From contig NC_059075.1 of the NCBI RefSeq assembly GCF_020497125.1, positions 68,095,321 through 68,159,320 of the forward strand: a stretch of 64,000 bases of DNA, in the 5' to 3' direction. The DNA comes from Mauremys mutica. Taxonomy: Eukaryota; Chordata; Testudines; Geoemydidae. Shown in pieces: positions 45,327 through 56,013 of this stretch. Position 1 is the stretch's first letter. The number at the start of each line of letters is the position of its first letter. The position numbers and the translations under genes are program-made. A model generated the notes under the pieces. It was not told the origin of the DNA. It worked only from the letters and a program-made list of their open reading frames with translations, and did no database searches.

Positions 45327-46014
45327 AACATTCTTACTTCCCTCTCTTTCATGGGAATGCAGGAGTGGGGGATCTTTTTGATTAGATCTACTGCAGTCCC
45401 TTGACATCGGGTGCATCAGGGTATGGGGAAGTCAATCTCTCACATAACCTTTTTAATTCAGGACTGTTTAGCAGATGTACTAGTAATATCCAGCTTTTTA
45501 CCTGCATGCATTCAGCATCATGATCACTGAGAAGATATATAATGCGCAACTGGACTGCACATCATCATTACAAGTGATCCTAGTTTCCTGGGAAACAAGT
45601 GCCTTCATTATTGCTTAGACTGTACTGTAGGCAACAAACTATTCTTACCCATAGTGAGTAAGCAACACCTATTTATACAAAAATAGAACACTGATATTTG
45701 CAAGAAATATTACAGTCTGAAATACTGAAACTATTGGAGATTTGTGATGTGAGCCACCAAGGGAGGAGAAATACTCCTTTAAAAAAAATCTGGAATGGGG
45801 TGAAAGGAACAGTTCTCCAAGTACTATAAGTTCTTGTTTGGGAGGTGGGGGGCAGTTATGTCTAAAACATGGCCTTTTATAGCGTAATCTTTGTATTTGT
45901 ATTGCTATAGTATTTGAACTGCTTTTAAATAGTATATATTTAAAAGTGTGTGTGTGTGTGTGTTACACATTGTATATATAAAAAGCAATGTATTCTTCTG
46001 TTTTACTCTTGCAG
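45327..46014. other. End of the last DCAF5 intron
   Basis: No gene. It contains a (TG)n tract at 45946-45962 and then TATATATA, close before the acceptor ACTCTTGCAG at 46014. The pyrimidine tract TTCTTCTGTTTTACTCTTGC is good. Confidence 0.6.
45946..45962. repeat. (TG)n microsatellite near a splice acceptor
   Basis: About eight TG units ending 52 bp before the last-exon acceptor. TG-rich tracts near acceptors can bind splicing regulators, but no effect can be claimed from sequence. Confidence 0.8.
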
Positions 46015-47832
46015 ATCTGGAGTCCTTATAAGCAGCCTGACTGCACAGGAGATCTGGATGGTAGAATTGAGGATGATTCACGTTGCCTCTACACTCATGA
46101 AGAGTACATTAGTCTTGTGCTGAACAGTGGCAGTGGTCTGTCCCATGATTATGCCAACCAGTCTGTCCAGGAAGATCCACGAATGATGGCATTCTTTGAC
46201 TCCCTCGTGCGCCGGGAGATTGAAGGCTGGAGTTCTGACTCCGACAGCGACCTTAGTGAAAGCACCATCTTGCAGCTACATGCTGGAGTAAGTGAACGCT
46301 CCGGGTATAGTGAATCAGAGTCCTCTGCCTCTCTGCATCACTCCCCACCGCAAATGGCAGAAGAATCGGATGAAACAGCCTATAACTTAGGGACCTTAAG
46401 ATCAACAGAATCTCCGCCAGCAAGAGAAGATGTGGCTTCTCGTCAACAGAGGCTATCTGCGCTTAGAAGATATCAGGATAAACGTCTCCTGGCTCTTTCC
46501 AATGAGTCTGATTCTGATGAGAATACCTGTGAGGCAGAACTGGACACAGACCTTTTCCCACGGCCAAGGTCCCCAAGTCCTGGGGAGAATGAATCTAGCA
46601 GTTCTAGCAGTAGTAGCAGCACAGATGATGAAGAGGAATTGAATGAACGACGTGCATCGACACGTCAACGCAATGCATTGAGACGACGACAGAAAATGCA
46701 AAGGGAAGAGAGGACTAGTACAAATCCAGAAAATGTGAGCACCTACATAGGTGAGGATATCTATGATTACCCACAGATCAAAGTAGATGACCTTTCTTCT
46801 TCTCCAGCTTCTTCACCTGGAAGAAGTTCCACTAATATGGAGGTCCTCAAAGAAAGGGCCTCTCCTTGCTCAGATAGTGAATCAGTAGAGAGAAAGATTT
46901 ACAAGGCTTACAAATGGCTTCAGTATTCTTATATATCCTATTCAACTGGTAAAGATGGTGAATCCTCTCATGAAGAGGGGGAGAATGATGAGGGGAGACC
47001 AGGAACTAGTGGAAGACATGGTACAGCGCCCTCATTAAATAAGGAAGATGCTAGTAACTTGAGTTTATTAGTTCCTCAAGGTGCCCAAGATATTTCTACT
47101 GAAAGCCCCAGCAAAGAAACTTTAAAGGAATATGGTACGGTAGAAAACTCTAGTAATGGTCAAGATCATGAACGCGACAATCAGCGACGGACGGAGGATC
47201 AAGAAAGCACATCCCAAGACACCAGCAGTGGGTCTGTAGAACATTCTTTTGATACAAAAAAGCTCAATGGAAAAGCCATCTGCAAAGGGCTAAGTAGTCG
47301 TACCGAAGAGCCATGCACTCAAACTGCAGGACTTCTAGAACAGAAAAACAGCCAGAACTGTCAACCAGCATCAAGCAACCACTTACTGGCTATTTCCAAG
47401 GATTCACTCTCTGCTGCCGCCATCTGCAGTGGATCTGGTAATTACTCCAGAAACCAAAATGATGACAGTGAGGACAGGAACCTTGAGGCATCCTGTGTAA
47501 ATCACAATAATGGCCACTTACATCCTTGCCCTTCATACTTCTCCAAATCTCTGTCCATTGTTGAGCAGGAGACTGTAACCCAAGGACTACAATCACACTT
47601 AAATGCTGATAATGGCAACGTTGTACAGACAGGTGTGACCTTGCACAAAGACTGTTGCCTGTCTGAAATGGACTCCAACAGTTACAGTGTAGGTACGAAA
47701 GAGGATATCAGCAACTTGCATCTGACAGACAGTGAGAGCTCTCAAGCTCTTGGAGGACTGAAAAGGCACAGAGCAGAGTTTGAAGACACAGATTCAGAGA
47801 ATTCTTCATCAGAAAAGAAGTTAAAAACATGA
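46015..47832 (+). CDS. DCAF5: DCAF5 last coding exon (end of WD40 domain and acidic tail)
   Basis: An 1818-nt exon: 605 codons and a TGA at 47830-47832. It opens IWSPYKQPDCTGDLDGRIED, finishing the last WD40 repeat, then RCLYTHEEYISLVLNSGSGL, DPRMMAFFDSLVRREIEGWS and the acidic SSDSDSDLSES. The tail contains SRQQRLSALRRYQDKRLLAL, a run of nine serines (46594-46620) followed by TDDEEELNERR, a basic LRRRQK patch that could be a nuclear signal, YIGEDIYDYPQIKVDDLSSS, the conserved block VERKIYKAYKWL (from 46885), and the C-terminus DTDSENSSSEKKLKT. The order matches vertebrate DCAF5; middle parts diverge, as expected for disorder. Known roles of DCAF5 are substrate recognition for CRL4-DDB1, including turnover of methylated proteins and quality control of incomplete SWI/SNF complexes. 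An in-frame ATG at 45988 lies in the intron and is not the start. The human protein is about 942 residues; this window supplies about 741. Confidence 0.97.
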   Translation: MWSPYKQPDCTGDLDGRIEDDSRCLYTHEEYISLVLNSGSGLSHDYANQSVQEDPRMMAFFDSLVRREIEGWSSDSDSDLSESTILQLHAGVSERSGYSESESSASLHHSPPQMAEESDETAYNLGTLRSTESPPAREDVASRQQRLSALRRYQDKRLLALSNESDSDENTCEAELDTDLFPRPRSPSPGENESSSSSSSSSTDDEEELNERRASTRQRNALRRRQKMQREERTSTNPENVSTYIGEDIYDYPQIKVDDLSSSPASSPGRSSTNMEVLKERASPCSDSESVERKIYKAYKWLQYSYISYSTGKDGESSHEEGENDEGRPGTSGRHGTAPSLNKEDASNLSLLVPQGAQDISTESPSKETLKEYGTVENSSNGQDHERDNQRRTEDQESTSQDTSSGSVEHSFDTKKLNGKAICKGLSSRTEEPCTQTAGLLEQKNSQNCQPASSNHLLAISKDSLSAAAICSGSGNYSRNQNDDSEDRNLEASCVNHNNGHLHPCPSYFSKSLSIVEQETVTQGLQSHLNADNGNVVQTGVTLHKDCCLSEMDSNSYSVGTKEDISNLHLTDSESSQALGGLKRHRAEFEDTDSENSSSEKKLKT

Positions 47833-50560
47833 TAAATGAAAATATCTGTTTAGCACACTCTCTCTCTCGTGCGTGCGTGCTCGCTCTCTCCTTAACAAAA
47901 GATGAACAGGAAGTATTAAAGGCACCTAGAGCCGGGGGTCTAAAATGTTGCTTTTCTGACTCTCCATTCCATTCTTCAGTGGGTCTATTTTAGATTGCCT
48001 ATGGCTTGTGCTGTATAAAAATCCAATCAACTCTCTGATAATGAGACTGAGTATAGTGTACCCTTCAAGGGTCTGTTAAAGTAAATCCTTATTAAGACGG
48101 TTGACTTATTCTTGTGTGAACGTGTGTTGTTTGTTCAGCCAGCCACCTAATGTGACTGGTGTTAATGTAATTATTCTGCTGAAGAGGAATTTTTGCATAC
48201 TGATAGTTATTCTACATTACAGGCTTTACAGTCTCATGAAGAATGATTGTTGAATTAGACCACACTGATAGTGCTGTGCAGTGTGTTCTTTAAGGAAAAT
48301 GGGAGCAAATGGGAAGAAGCGCTCTGGCCCTGTATTCCACTTCAGAAAGTAAAGAAGTGTCAGATATGTTTTGAAAATATCCTCCTTGTTTATGTATGTG
48401 GAGATACTTCATAAAGCACTTAAGTTGATGTACTTCAGTGAAGTCATTTTAATATGAATACAAAGGTGTAGGAAACAAGCCTCTTTCCAAAATCAGCTGA
48501 GGCTGTTCCTATGATACCTTTTAGCTTTTAAAAAAAAAAAGTTAATACAGTTGCATCGTTATGCTGAAATATTGATGTTTGGTGTTTAGAAGTGTGAATT
48601 GATGTAGACCCAACTCCAGTCAAAGGCCATTCAAATATGGCACAGAAATATATCCTTGAATGTGCCTGGCATACTTTGGTTCATTGTCACCGGAACGTGA
48701 CCCTGAATGCAGCGATGTGTAACAAAAGCATTACCTTCCGTGTGCATACTTACAAGAGGCAATCCGTTAAAGAAAGAAGATGGTTATTGATTATAGATGA
48801 GAGGGAGGGAAGGATGTATAAGGTATCTGACACAGCTTTTCAAGCCTTTCCAATTTTGCTGTTCATTTGTATCAAAATTGGTCCTGTTCATCACACTAGG
48901 GAGTTTGTGCAAATAGGCTGGTATTAGAATACATGGTTGGTTTTTTTGTTTTTGTTTTTTTTTCCCCTCTGCCATGCAGCAATATTGAAATTGCAACTGG
49001 ACCTGTGGTTTCCAGCTCAACAAGTATTTCTATGTATGAGCTATTTACCCTAAATATGGCTACACTGAAACTTAGGAGGTGTCTTGTGTCAGAGAAGGGT
49101 GCCTTTGCGGCTTGTCGCTGTGACGCTGGTATATCATCCTGGAATGATGGGTAATGTTGGCTGGGCCCTGTTTTTACTAGAGTGCAGTAGTCCAACAGCC
49201 CTGACACACTAGGTGTTTTGGGGCAGTGGTACTATTGCCCACACAATTAGATGAGAGGAATCTAGGGAGGAAAGAGAAAACAGATACATAGAGAGTAAAA
49301 ATTACTTGTTTGGTTCTGATAGTATTGATAAAAGAAAAATGCTTGTGCTGAATCTAGTAGTTGCTAGAAAGTGCTAGCAAAGGCTGCCTGGTTTTCAGGA
49401 ATAAGGAACTCTGCCTGGGAAGACATTTTTTGCAATCTCAACCATTCTGTTCAGCTTGTGGTTCAGCATTGGTTTCAGTATAACTGCCTCACAGATACAC
49501 TGTACCTGGGGGACAGGTAAAATGCCCTGAAAAAAGAAAATGAAAGACGTAGAGAGCTTTGAAAGGATGATGAAAGGAAAGAGGAGAGAGGGAAGGAGAC
49601 AGGAGAAGAATGTGCTACCCTTGTGGGAACTGAAAAACCTTGATGAATTAGGAGGAGAGAGCAATGACGTGCCATAGATTTCCTCTCTCCCGGTCAGAGT
49701 CTGCTTTTCTAAGGGAAAACTCCAACGGTGAGTGATACAATATTTAGCGAGCATGTAAGAAGGTTGGAGGGGGAAAATGTTTTCAAAACAAGTGTAAGTA
49801 GCAACAAGGAAGTGTTAATATTTTGCTATCTTACCAGTGGAAAAACATTTCTGTAATAGTGGGACTCAGATTGCTGTAATCGAGATGGCTTCTTAGAGTG
49901 TCTTTGTTTATACTTTAAAAAAAAAACTGTTGTAAATCCTGGTTTTGTAAGCCCAAATCTTAAGGTTGCAAAAGCAAAAAATCTATCTTTTAAAGTTCAT
50001 TAAATTGGAAACTTTTTTTTTATCCTTTTATAGTCACTTTTTTCCCCCTCCTGTGCATGTGCTATGAAATACCTGGAATTCCTGAGCAAATACTCCGCTG
50101 AAAAGTATTACAATAAGGAAGGTCTTTTCTTTGAATGCTTAGTGTGTTACTTTCTAATTTATTTTCTTACTATAAACAGAAGAAAAGCTTCCCAGGGCTT
50201 GAAGTTCAGCTGTCTTATAACTTCACTCCATGGGGACTCGCTACATCTTCCCAAAGATGTGCACTGTCCAATGATTCCCTAACCTTCACACGTTCAGCCC
50301 TTCATCTGAGCACTTGCTCTAGGGGAGGGGGAAATTAGGCTGAGATTTAACCCCTTGTTCACCAGGGATTAGATAGCATGGCTGTTCATTAGGACCACAC
50401 CTTCAAATCCAGTATAATCAGTTCAGCTCTCCATCCTTCCAAGCGGGATATATTTTACTACCAGGATGGTGCATTTCCTGGCCAAGACCTTTTTAAAAAA
50501 AATCCAGGTCCTGTCTGCTCTGCATGGACATTAACAAATAAAACACTTTCTGTCAGAGGC
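47833..50560 (+). other. DCAF5: DCAF5 3' UTR (extent uncertain)
   Basis: Untranslated sequence after the stop. It begins with a CT/GTGC-rich microsatellite-like stretch (47857-47890). The first clear AATAAA found by eye is at 50537-50542 (ATTAAA occurs at 47918 and 50000). No repeat element is obvious in this 2.7 kb, unlike the flanking DNA, consistent with a constrained UTR. The end point is a guess; mammalian DCAF5 messages have long 3' UTRs. Confidence 0.45.
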
Positions 50561-51071
50561 CGGTCTCAGAGCCTACATTGGTTTGCTGCATCCCTGACTT
50601 CTGCCCTGCACCCCAGAATTTTAGTGCTGTACTATGTATATGAGAGACCTGTTCAAGAGCATTTTATCCTATTTTTGTTTAAAATGGAAAATCTTTATGA
50701 AAATGTAACTTAAAACATTTTCATCTAAAGATTTTACATCTTTTCTAGTCAGCTCTACTGTGTGCTTTGAGATAAAAGGTGCTACATCAATATTTTTTTA
50801 CCTTGTTAGCAACTACTACCCTTCACCTTTTGCTATTCAGTTAGCTACATTTTGTCTCCAAGAATCTTCATGGGGGGTGAGAAAAAGGAATCCCCTTTTC
50901 TATCTCCTCATAGTGTAATCTTCTCTAATGGGTGACCTCCTGACACTCATCTATGAATCCACAGGGTACATTTGCCATCTTCAGACTTCCCCTTTCACAG
51001 CTTTAGCGCCAAAGCTAACCTAGTTGTCAAACTAACAAAGAAAAGTACCAGTGAAGTTTAACTTTCTCTAA
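50561..51071. other. Possible distal UTR or intergenic DNA
   Basis: AT-rich, no feature found. It ends in TCTAA, the target site of the Harbinger element that follows. Confidence 0.45.
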
Positions 51072-51639
51072 GGCCATGTCTACCAACTTTGGTTAATGCA
51101 AATTACATTGTCATAAAGCTGCTGCAGTTAGTATATTGTGTGTGCATACCTGGCTTCTTGCATCGGCACTGCACTTACCATGGAGTGCTTTTGTCAATGC
51201 ATGGTGCGGTGCACCATGGGTAGGTATCCCAGTGTGCAGTTCACCATCCAGCGCACTGTATTTTGGCAAGGCTGAGTGGGGCAGAAAAGTCATACCGGGG
51301 TGACTGGGAGCAAGGAGTCAACTTCCCAGCATGCAACTTTCTCCATCCTCATAATCTCATCCATATCCCATCATTTTCACATCTTTTTGAAAAAAACATG
51401 AACTTGGGCCACCCTACTCACTGTCTGCCATCTCTGATGGAAGCATGGAATCTGCACAGCTCTGCAATATGTTCATGAGTGATGCAAGCACAGGGCTCAT
51501 GATCCTCCGGTATTTACAAAGTCACAAGAAGAACCAAATCAGGGGGAACATGATGATTTTGTGGAGGACAGATTGCTGTGGTACACAGACAAATTGAATT
51601 CAAGGTTATTGATGGCATTCACAGAGTAGCTGCTGATGG

Positions 51640-52510
51640 TGGAGCGCTGCTTCTGGGCCCAAGCACTTACAGGGTGGGATTGGATCGTACTGCAGGTTTG
51701 GAACAACGAGCAGTGTCTGCAGAAATTTCAGATGTGCAAGGCTGAGTTCTTGGATCTGTGTGTCGAGTTTACCCCTGAGAGCTGCACTGACAGTGGAGAA
51801 GTGAGTGGTGATCGCACGGGGGAAATCTGCAATGGGAAATCATTTTACAGTTGGAAAATCCACTGTGGGAGGCCATTGTCATGTAAATGTGCAGAGCCAT
51901 TAATTGTCTCCTGCTACATAGGACTGTGACTCTTGGCAGTGGGGTTCCCAAACTGTGATGTGGTGTGATAAATGGCATGCATATCCCTAATTTGGCACCA
52001 GCCCACCTCGCCCCAGAGTACAGCAATAGAAAGGGCTATTTTTCTATCGCTGTTCAAGCATTGGTGGATCACCAGGGATGCTTTACCAACACTAATGGTG
52101 ACTGGTCAGGGAAGATACATGATGATGTCACAGGACTGTTTAAGAACACAGGACTGTTCAGAAAGCTACAAGCGGGACTGACTTTCTGAACCAGTGGATT
52201 ACCATTGATGACGTTAAAATGCCAATAGTGATCCCGGGGGACCCAGCCTATCCCTTGCTTCTCTGACTCATAATGCTGAACATTAGCCACCTCACCAGCG
52301 CCAAGGAAAGATTCAACAACTGGATCCACAGGTGTAGAATGACCGTTGAATGCTCTTTTGGTAGATTGAAGGGGACGTTGGCATTGTTTACTTACAAGAT
52401 TGGATATCGGTGAAAAAAAATCCCAATGGTTATAAATGCCTGCTGTGTCCTGCATAATAGCTGTAAAGCAAAAGGGGAAAAGTTGCTGTGGCTGTCTGCT
52501 GAGACCAACT
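51640..52510 (+). pseudogene. Harbinger transposase pseudogene (DDE nuclease, HARBI1-like)
   Basis: Family blocks are recognisable in order. VWNNEQCLQKFQMCKAEFLD, then LCVEFTP, is the N-terminal helical part. NGMHIPNLAPAHLAPEYSNR, then KGYFSIAVQALVDHQG, corresponds to the family's 'DGTHIPI...YINRKGFHSINVQAVCD' block, with Asn replacing the first catalytic Asp. FTNTNGDWSGKIHDD holds the 'GWPGSVHDARVF' block with the second acidic site. GDPAYPLLL is followed by a stop. CRMTVECSFGRLKG and VINACCVLHNSCKAKGEK form the C-terminal end. At least two frameshifts and several stops separate the blocks. It is inactive by inspection. Confidence 0.85.
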
Positions 52511-52727
52511 GACTCAAGGACTATCAGAAGAGCTCAATGCAGAACTATACGACTCAGGGATGCCCTGAAAGATCACTGTAACAGTGAGCCATGGTAAAGC
52601 ATTGTGGACTGTGCTCTATCTGGCCTGACAGTTTTGGGGCCTGTTAAGAATTGTGTGGTGCTGGGTGTATGTTTGAATAAAACACTGTCAGTGCACCTAT
52701 TTTGTGGTGCTTGCTGTATATTTATGA

Positions 52728-52940
52728 CAGGTTTCGGAGTAGCAGACGTGTTAGTCTGTATCCACAAAAAGAACAGGAGTACTTGTGGCACCTTAGAGAC
52801 AAACACATTTATTTGAGCATAAGCTTTCGTGGGAATAGACAGTCTATGCATCCTATGAAGTGGGCTGTAGCCCACAAAAGCTTATGCTCAAATAAATGTG
52901 TTTGTCTCTAAGGTGCCACACGTACTCCTGTTCTTTTTGC
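52728..52940 (-). mobile_element. Fold-back Penelope-like (?) retroelement nested in Harbinger
   Basis: 213 bp, bounded by ATATTTATGA at 52718-52727 and 52941-52950 (10-bp target duplication). The 3' end is on the left: the reverse complement there reads GGATACAGACTAACACGTCT. The arms pair from CAAAAAGAACAGGAGTAC to its inverted copy at the right, around an apex with GACAGTCTATGCATCC. The subfamily differs from the 34257 and 45102 copies (GGGCTGTAGCCCAC stem II and AGCTTATGCTCAAATAAA), yet the unit length is the same. Right-arm core bases have decayed (CCTATGA, CAAA). Confidence 0.7.
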
Positions 52941-53129
52941 ATATTTATGATTATTACTCTGTGTTGGTCACTGATCCTGAGAGTTGTCACACTATACAAT
53001 AGCAAATAAGTGGGTGCTTTCAGTACCACTAGGTATTCTGCAGCATATGTTGAACACAAAGATTATTTCAAAAAAAAAAAAAAGAAACCACTACAAAAAA
53101 TACATCTGTGCAAGTTAAAAGCAAATTAA

Positions 53130-53640
53130 AAACTAATGGAACAGAACTTAAAGGGAAAGAACATTCACGTCAATTTTGGCTACACCTACAGCAACCGTGG
53201 CTCTCACAGGTCAGCATATGTGAAGCTGTGGTTGTCCTTTCTGTCCCTTGGTATGGTGTAGTAGGGGTAGGAATGCGGTCCCTGAAACCATCTGGAATGT
53301 TGAGGAGGGCAGGATACAGGGAGGTGCTAAAATGGAGTCGTCCAAGCTGTAATTGTTGAACCAGTAAGTCCACAAGATTCTGCAGCATCTGTGTTTTGCT
53401 GCTGGAGAAGCCCCATTATGTCCTGGTGCATCTCCTTTTTCTGCTAGGACTCCTGGGCCTTTCTCCTGTCTGCTTTTTCCTTCTCCATACAGTCTGCAGT
53501 ATTCGTTCTCCAGGACCTCTGCTCGTGGTCTGATGCAGCACTGGCTTGAAGGATCTCAGTGAACACATCATCCCAAGTCCCCTTCTTTCTCCTCTTTATC
53601 TGGCTCAGGTGTTATGTGGGTGTGGAGGGGGAACCCCTCA
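53130..53640 (-). pseudogene. Harbinger Myb-like protein pseudogene, C-terminal region
   Basis: Read on the minus strand, the region includes a Lys/Arg-rich stretch, then MLQNLVDLLVQQLQLGRLHF and a Pro-rich NIPDGFRDRIPTPTTPYQGT end. It has the position, strand and general character of the accessory-protein gene of PIF/Harbinger elements (compare 44160-44615): a helical Met/Leu repeat, then a Pro-rich tail. It is frameshifted and lacks an intact start. Assignment rests mainly on context. Confidence 0.5.
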
Positions 53641-54433
53641 AGGCCGCAACAGCAGCAACTCCAAATAGAACAAATATACCATTCAGTATAGTCAAATCAG
53701 AACATGAAACTTAAGATTCAGATTTCCTTGCTCCCTGAGAGTTTTAAACAAGACCTGCTTATTGCCATGTCTGCTTAGGCATGCTTGTGCACCGCTCACA
53801 GCACCAGCCAGGATGAGTACTGCCCACAAGGGAAAGGAGGGAATTACTATTTCATGCAACTCAGCATGAGGCAATGGCACTGAATACTGGCACCAGACAG
53901 GCAGCGGTGATTTTAGATGTTATCTCACTCCTGGGGGTAACAAAGACACAGTGCAAAGCTGCTGCTGCTGGTGTCCCAAAGCTGCCCAGGCCAGAATGCC
54001 ACTAGCATGTTTACTACAATGGTGCCTGCCATGGCTATTGCCGACTGACATGGGGAAGTATTCTACCATGGAGGAAGAAATAAGGCTGCCATCCCTAGAA
54101 ACCTTTGGAAGGGAAATGCAGACCACTTCCATGAAAGTTTCATCAAGAGCGCTCGTGAGGGCTCAAGGGACACCTCCGTATACATAATTTGCATTGTGGG
54201 ACAGCTGCTGGGAGGACTGTTAGGTCAACATAAGTAACACAGTGGCTACACTCACAATGCGTCGACCTCAATACATCGACCATGGCTCACTGCTGTGTGG
54301 GGAGGTGGTGTTACTGCATTGCTGCAAGGGGGTGCTTACATCAGTAGGAGACAAATTTAAGTGTAGACACAAATACAAGTAGGTCAGTGCAAGGCAGCTT
54401 ATGTCTATCTAACTTTGTAGTGTAGACCAGATC

Positions 54434-55722
54434 TCAGTCAAACAGGGATGAGCACTACAAGAGCAGCCTTGCTGATTTTGGAGACCTTTCATTCCCACAA
54501 GTGGGCCTTAACGGTCATCATGCAAAATTCTGTGGCTGTTTTCCCACTCCAAGAGAAGAGATTCAGTGTGCGGAGAACTTGGAGAAGCCTTTTTTTCAAA
54601 TACAATGACTTGTGGGGAGTTCCTTCTAAGCCAATAATGAGTTGTGGAAGCTGTTCAGCTTTCTGCAATGGCAGTTTCTCAGACACAGCATGCACAGATG
54701 CATATACCTGCCTCCAGAAGCCAGTGGCAGGGATTTTGACTGCAGCCTTGGTAAATGGGCAAGGCATTTGTTAATTCCAAGATATCTTGATGATGTGTGT
54801 AATTGGGGGGAGGGAGGTGTGAATGGAGAAATTTCAGATGAGATTCCCAAGTTACTTCAGTGTCAATTTTTCCCAAAATATAGTGCATGGGAAAAGAATG
54901 TTTCCTGAAATATCCCATTCCTTACTTCTTTAAACCTGGCTTTTCTGCCTATTCATAAGCCACATCACTTGATAACTAGGAAGACACTGTTCATAAATTT
55001 AAGGAAATGTATTTAAAATACTCTAGATCCCATCACAAGATTTTGTCGGTTAAGGATACTATCTGAGTGTGATGCTGGACACCCTAAAGGCATGGGCTTG
55101 AACCTTATTTTCTTTCAGAAGTTGGTATAATGTATACATGGAAAACCTTTATTCATCGTGACCATCAAAAGTTAATGCTGCCCTCTCCCATGAAGACCTT
55201 GAAAGTTTTTTTTTCATTTTTGCATAGCCTAGTTATAGCACTTTCCTTCTTTACTTGCCGTCAAGAAAGGGACAGGTATTTGAATTTCTTTGCTAGATTA
55301 AAATTCTGCCTGTTATTGGTTCTCCAACTCTGTCTGCAGTCGGCTTCATCAGAGGGAGACCCTTATGTTCGCCAACCTTTCCTCTCAGGCTCTCAATTTT
55401 CCTTTTACTGATTCTCTAAATGTTTCCCTTTTTTGCAGAACATGAAGGGTACTATAGATTGCTGTGGATAATCTTAGCATAATAATTGAATTGCCAAAGG
55501 TAGCCTTGGAGAACTTTTTTTTCCCAAGCCTGCTGTAATACATTTATAACTTTTGCATGTGCAAAGTGCACACCTACGTCCCTGTGGAGTGTTTAAAACG
55601 GGGGCCCAGGTGGACATGCAGTGGTGGTCCCACAATAAGAAAGGTGTGTTGGGTTTTAAAGAAATGGAAATAGCATATTTCTCATCTAACTAGTCACAAG
55701 TGTTCCTCTCATAAGCACTTAG
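54434..55722. other. Intergenic, no gene seen
   Basis: Overlapping frames at 54448-54918 on both strands show no domain and no splice-bounded homology. There is a T-rich run at 55207-55216. Confidence 0.5.
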
Positions 55723-56013
55723 GCTGTAGTGTAGACATAGCCTATGCCAGCAAAACTTACATCGCTCACAGGCATGAATATTCCATGCCACTGAGTGACA
55801 TGAGTTACACTGATAGAAGCCCTCATGTGTACAGCGCTATGTCAGCAGGAGAGCTTCTGGCGCTGACACAGCTTCTGCCGCTCTCAGAGGTGGGTTTTTT
55901 TTATGCCAACGGGAGAGCTCTCTCCCATCTGCAGAGTGTCTTCACCGGATGTGCTGCAGCGGCATCAGTACAGATGTGCCACTGCAGCACTGTACGTACA
56001 GACATAGCCCTAG
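55723..56013. mobile_element. MITE with internal palindromes
   Basis: The left end GGCTGTAGTGTAGACATAGC and right end GTACAGACATAGCCC carry the GTCTAC-type terminus. The interior holds paired stretches such as CACAGGCATGAATATTCCATGC, split around AATATT, GGAGAGCTTCTGGCGC against CTTCTGCCGCTCTC, and GGGAGAGCTCTCTCCC. It is a diverged copy of a known-looking reptile short element. TTA precedes it; the right side reads TAG. Confidence 0.6.

Larger units (their letters stand above)
51072..54433. mobile_element. Near full-length PIF/Harbinger transposon, decayed
   Basis: About 3.36 kb. The left end is GGCCATGTCTACCA after TAA (51069-51071). The right end is the inverted TAGTGTAGACCAGATC before TCA, a decayed copy of the same TWA-type target. 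The plus strand carries transposase remnants (about 51640-52510) with AATAAA at 52676-52681. The minus strand carries Myb-like protein remnants (about 53130-53640). This is the same two-gene convergent plan as the copy at 42934. Subterminal GCACCATGGGTAGGTATCCC parallels the other copy. A fold-back retroelement inserted between the two genes at 52728. Many stop codons and frameshifts show it is old. Confidence 0.8.

Noticed and set aside
45988..46014. ATG at 45988 as a start codon for a 614-residue protein
   Set aside because: It lies in the intron, before a clear acceptor (CTCTTGCAG). The protein homology begins at IWSP at 46015, in phase with the previous exon.
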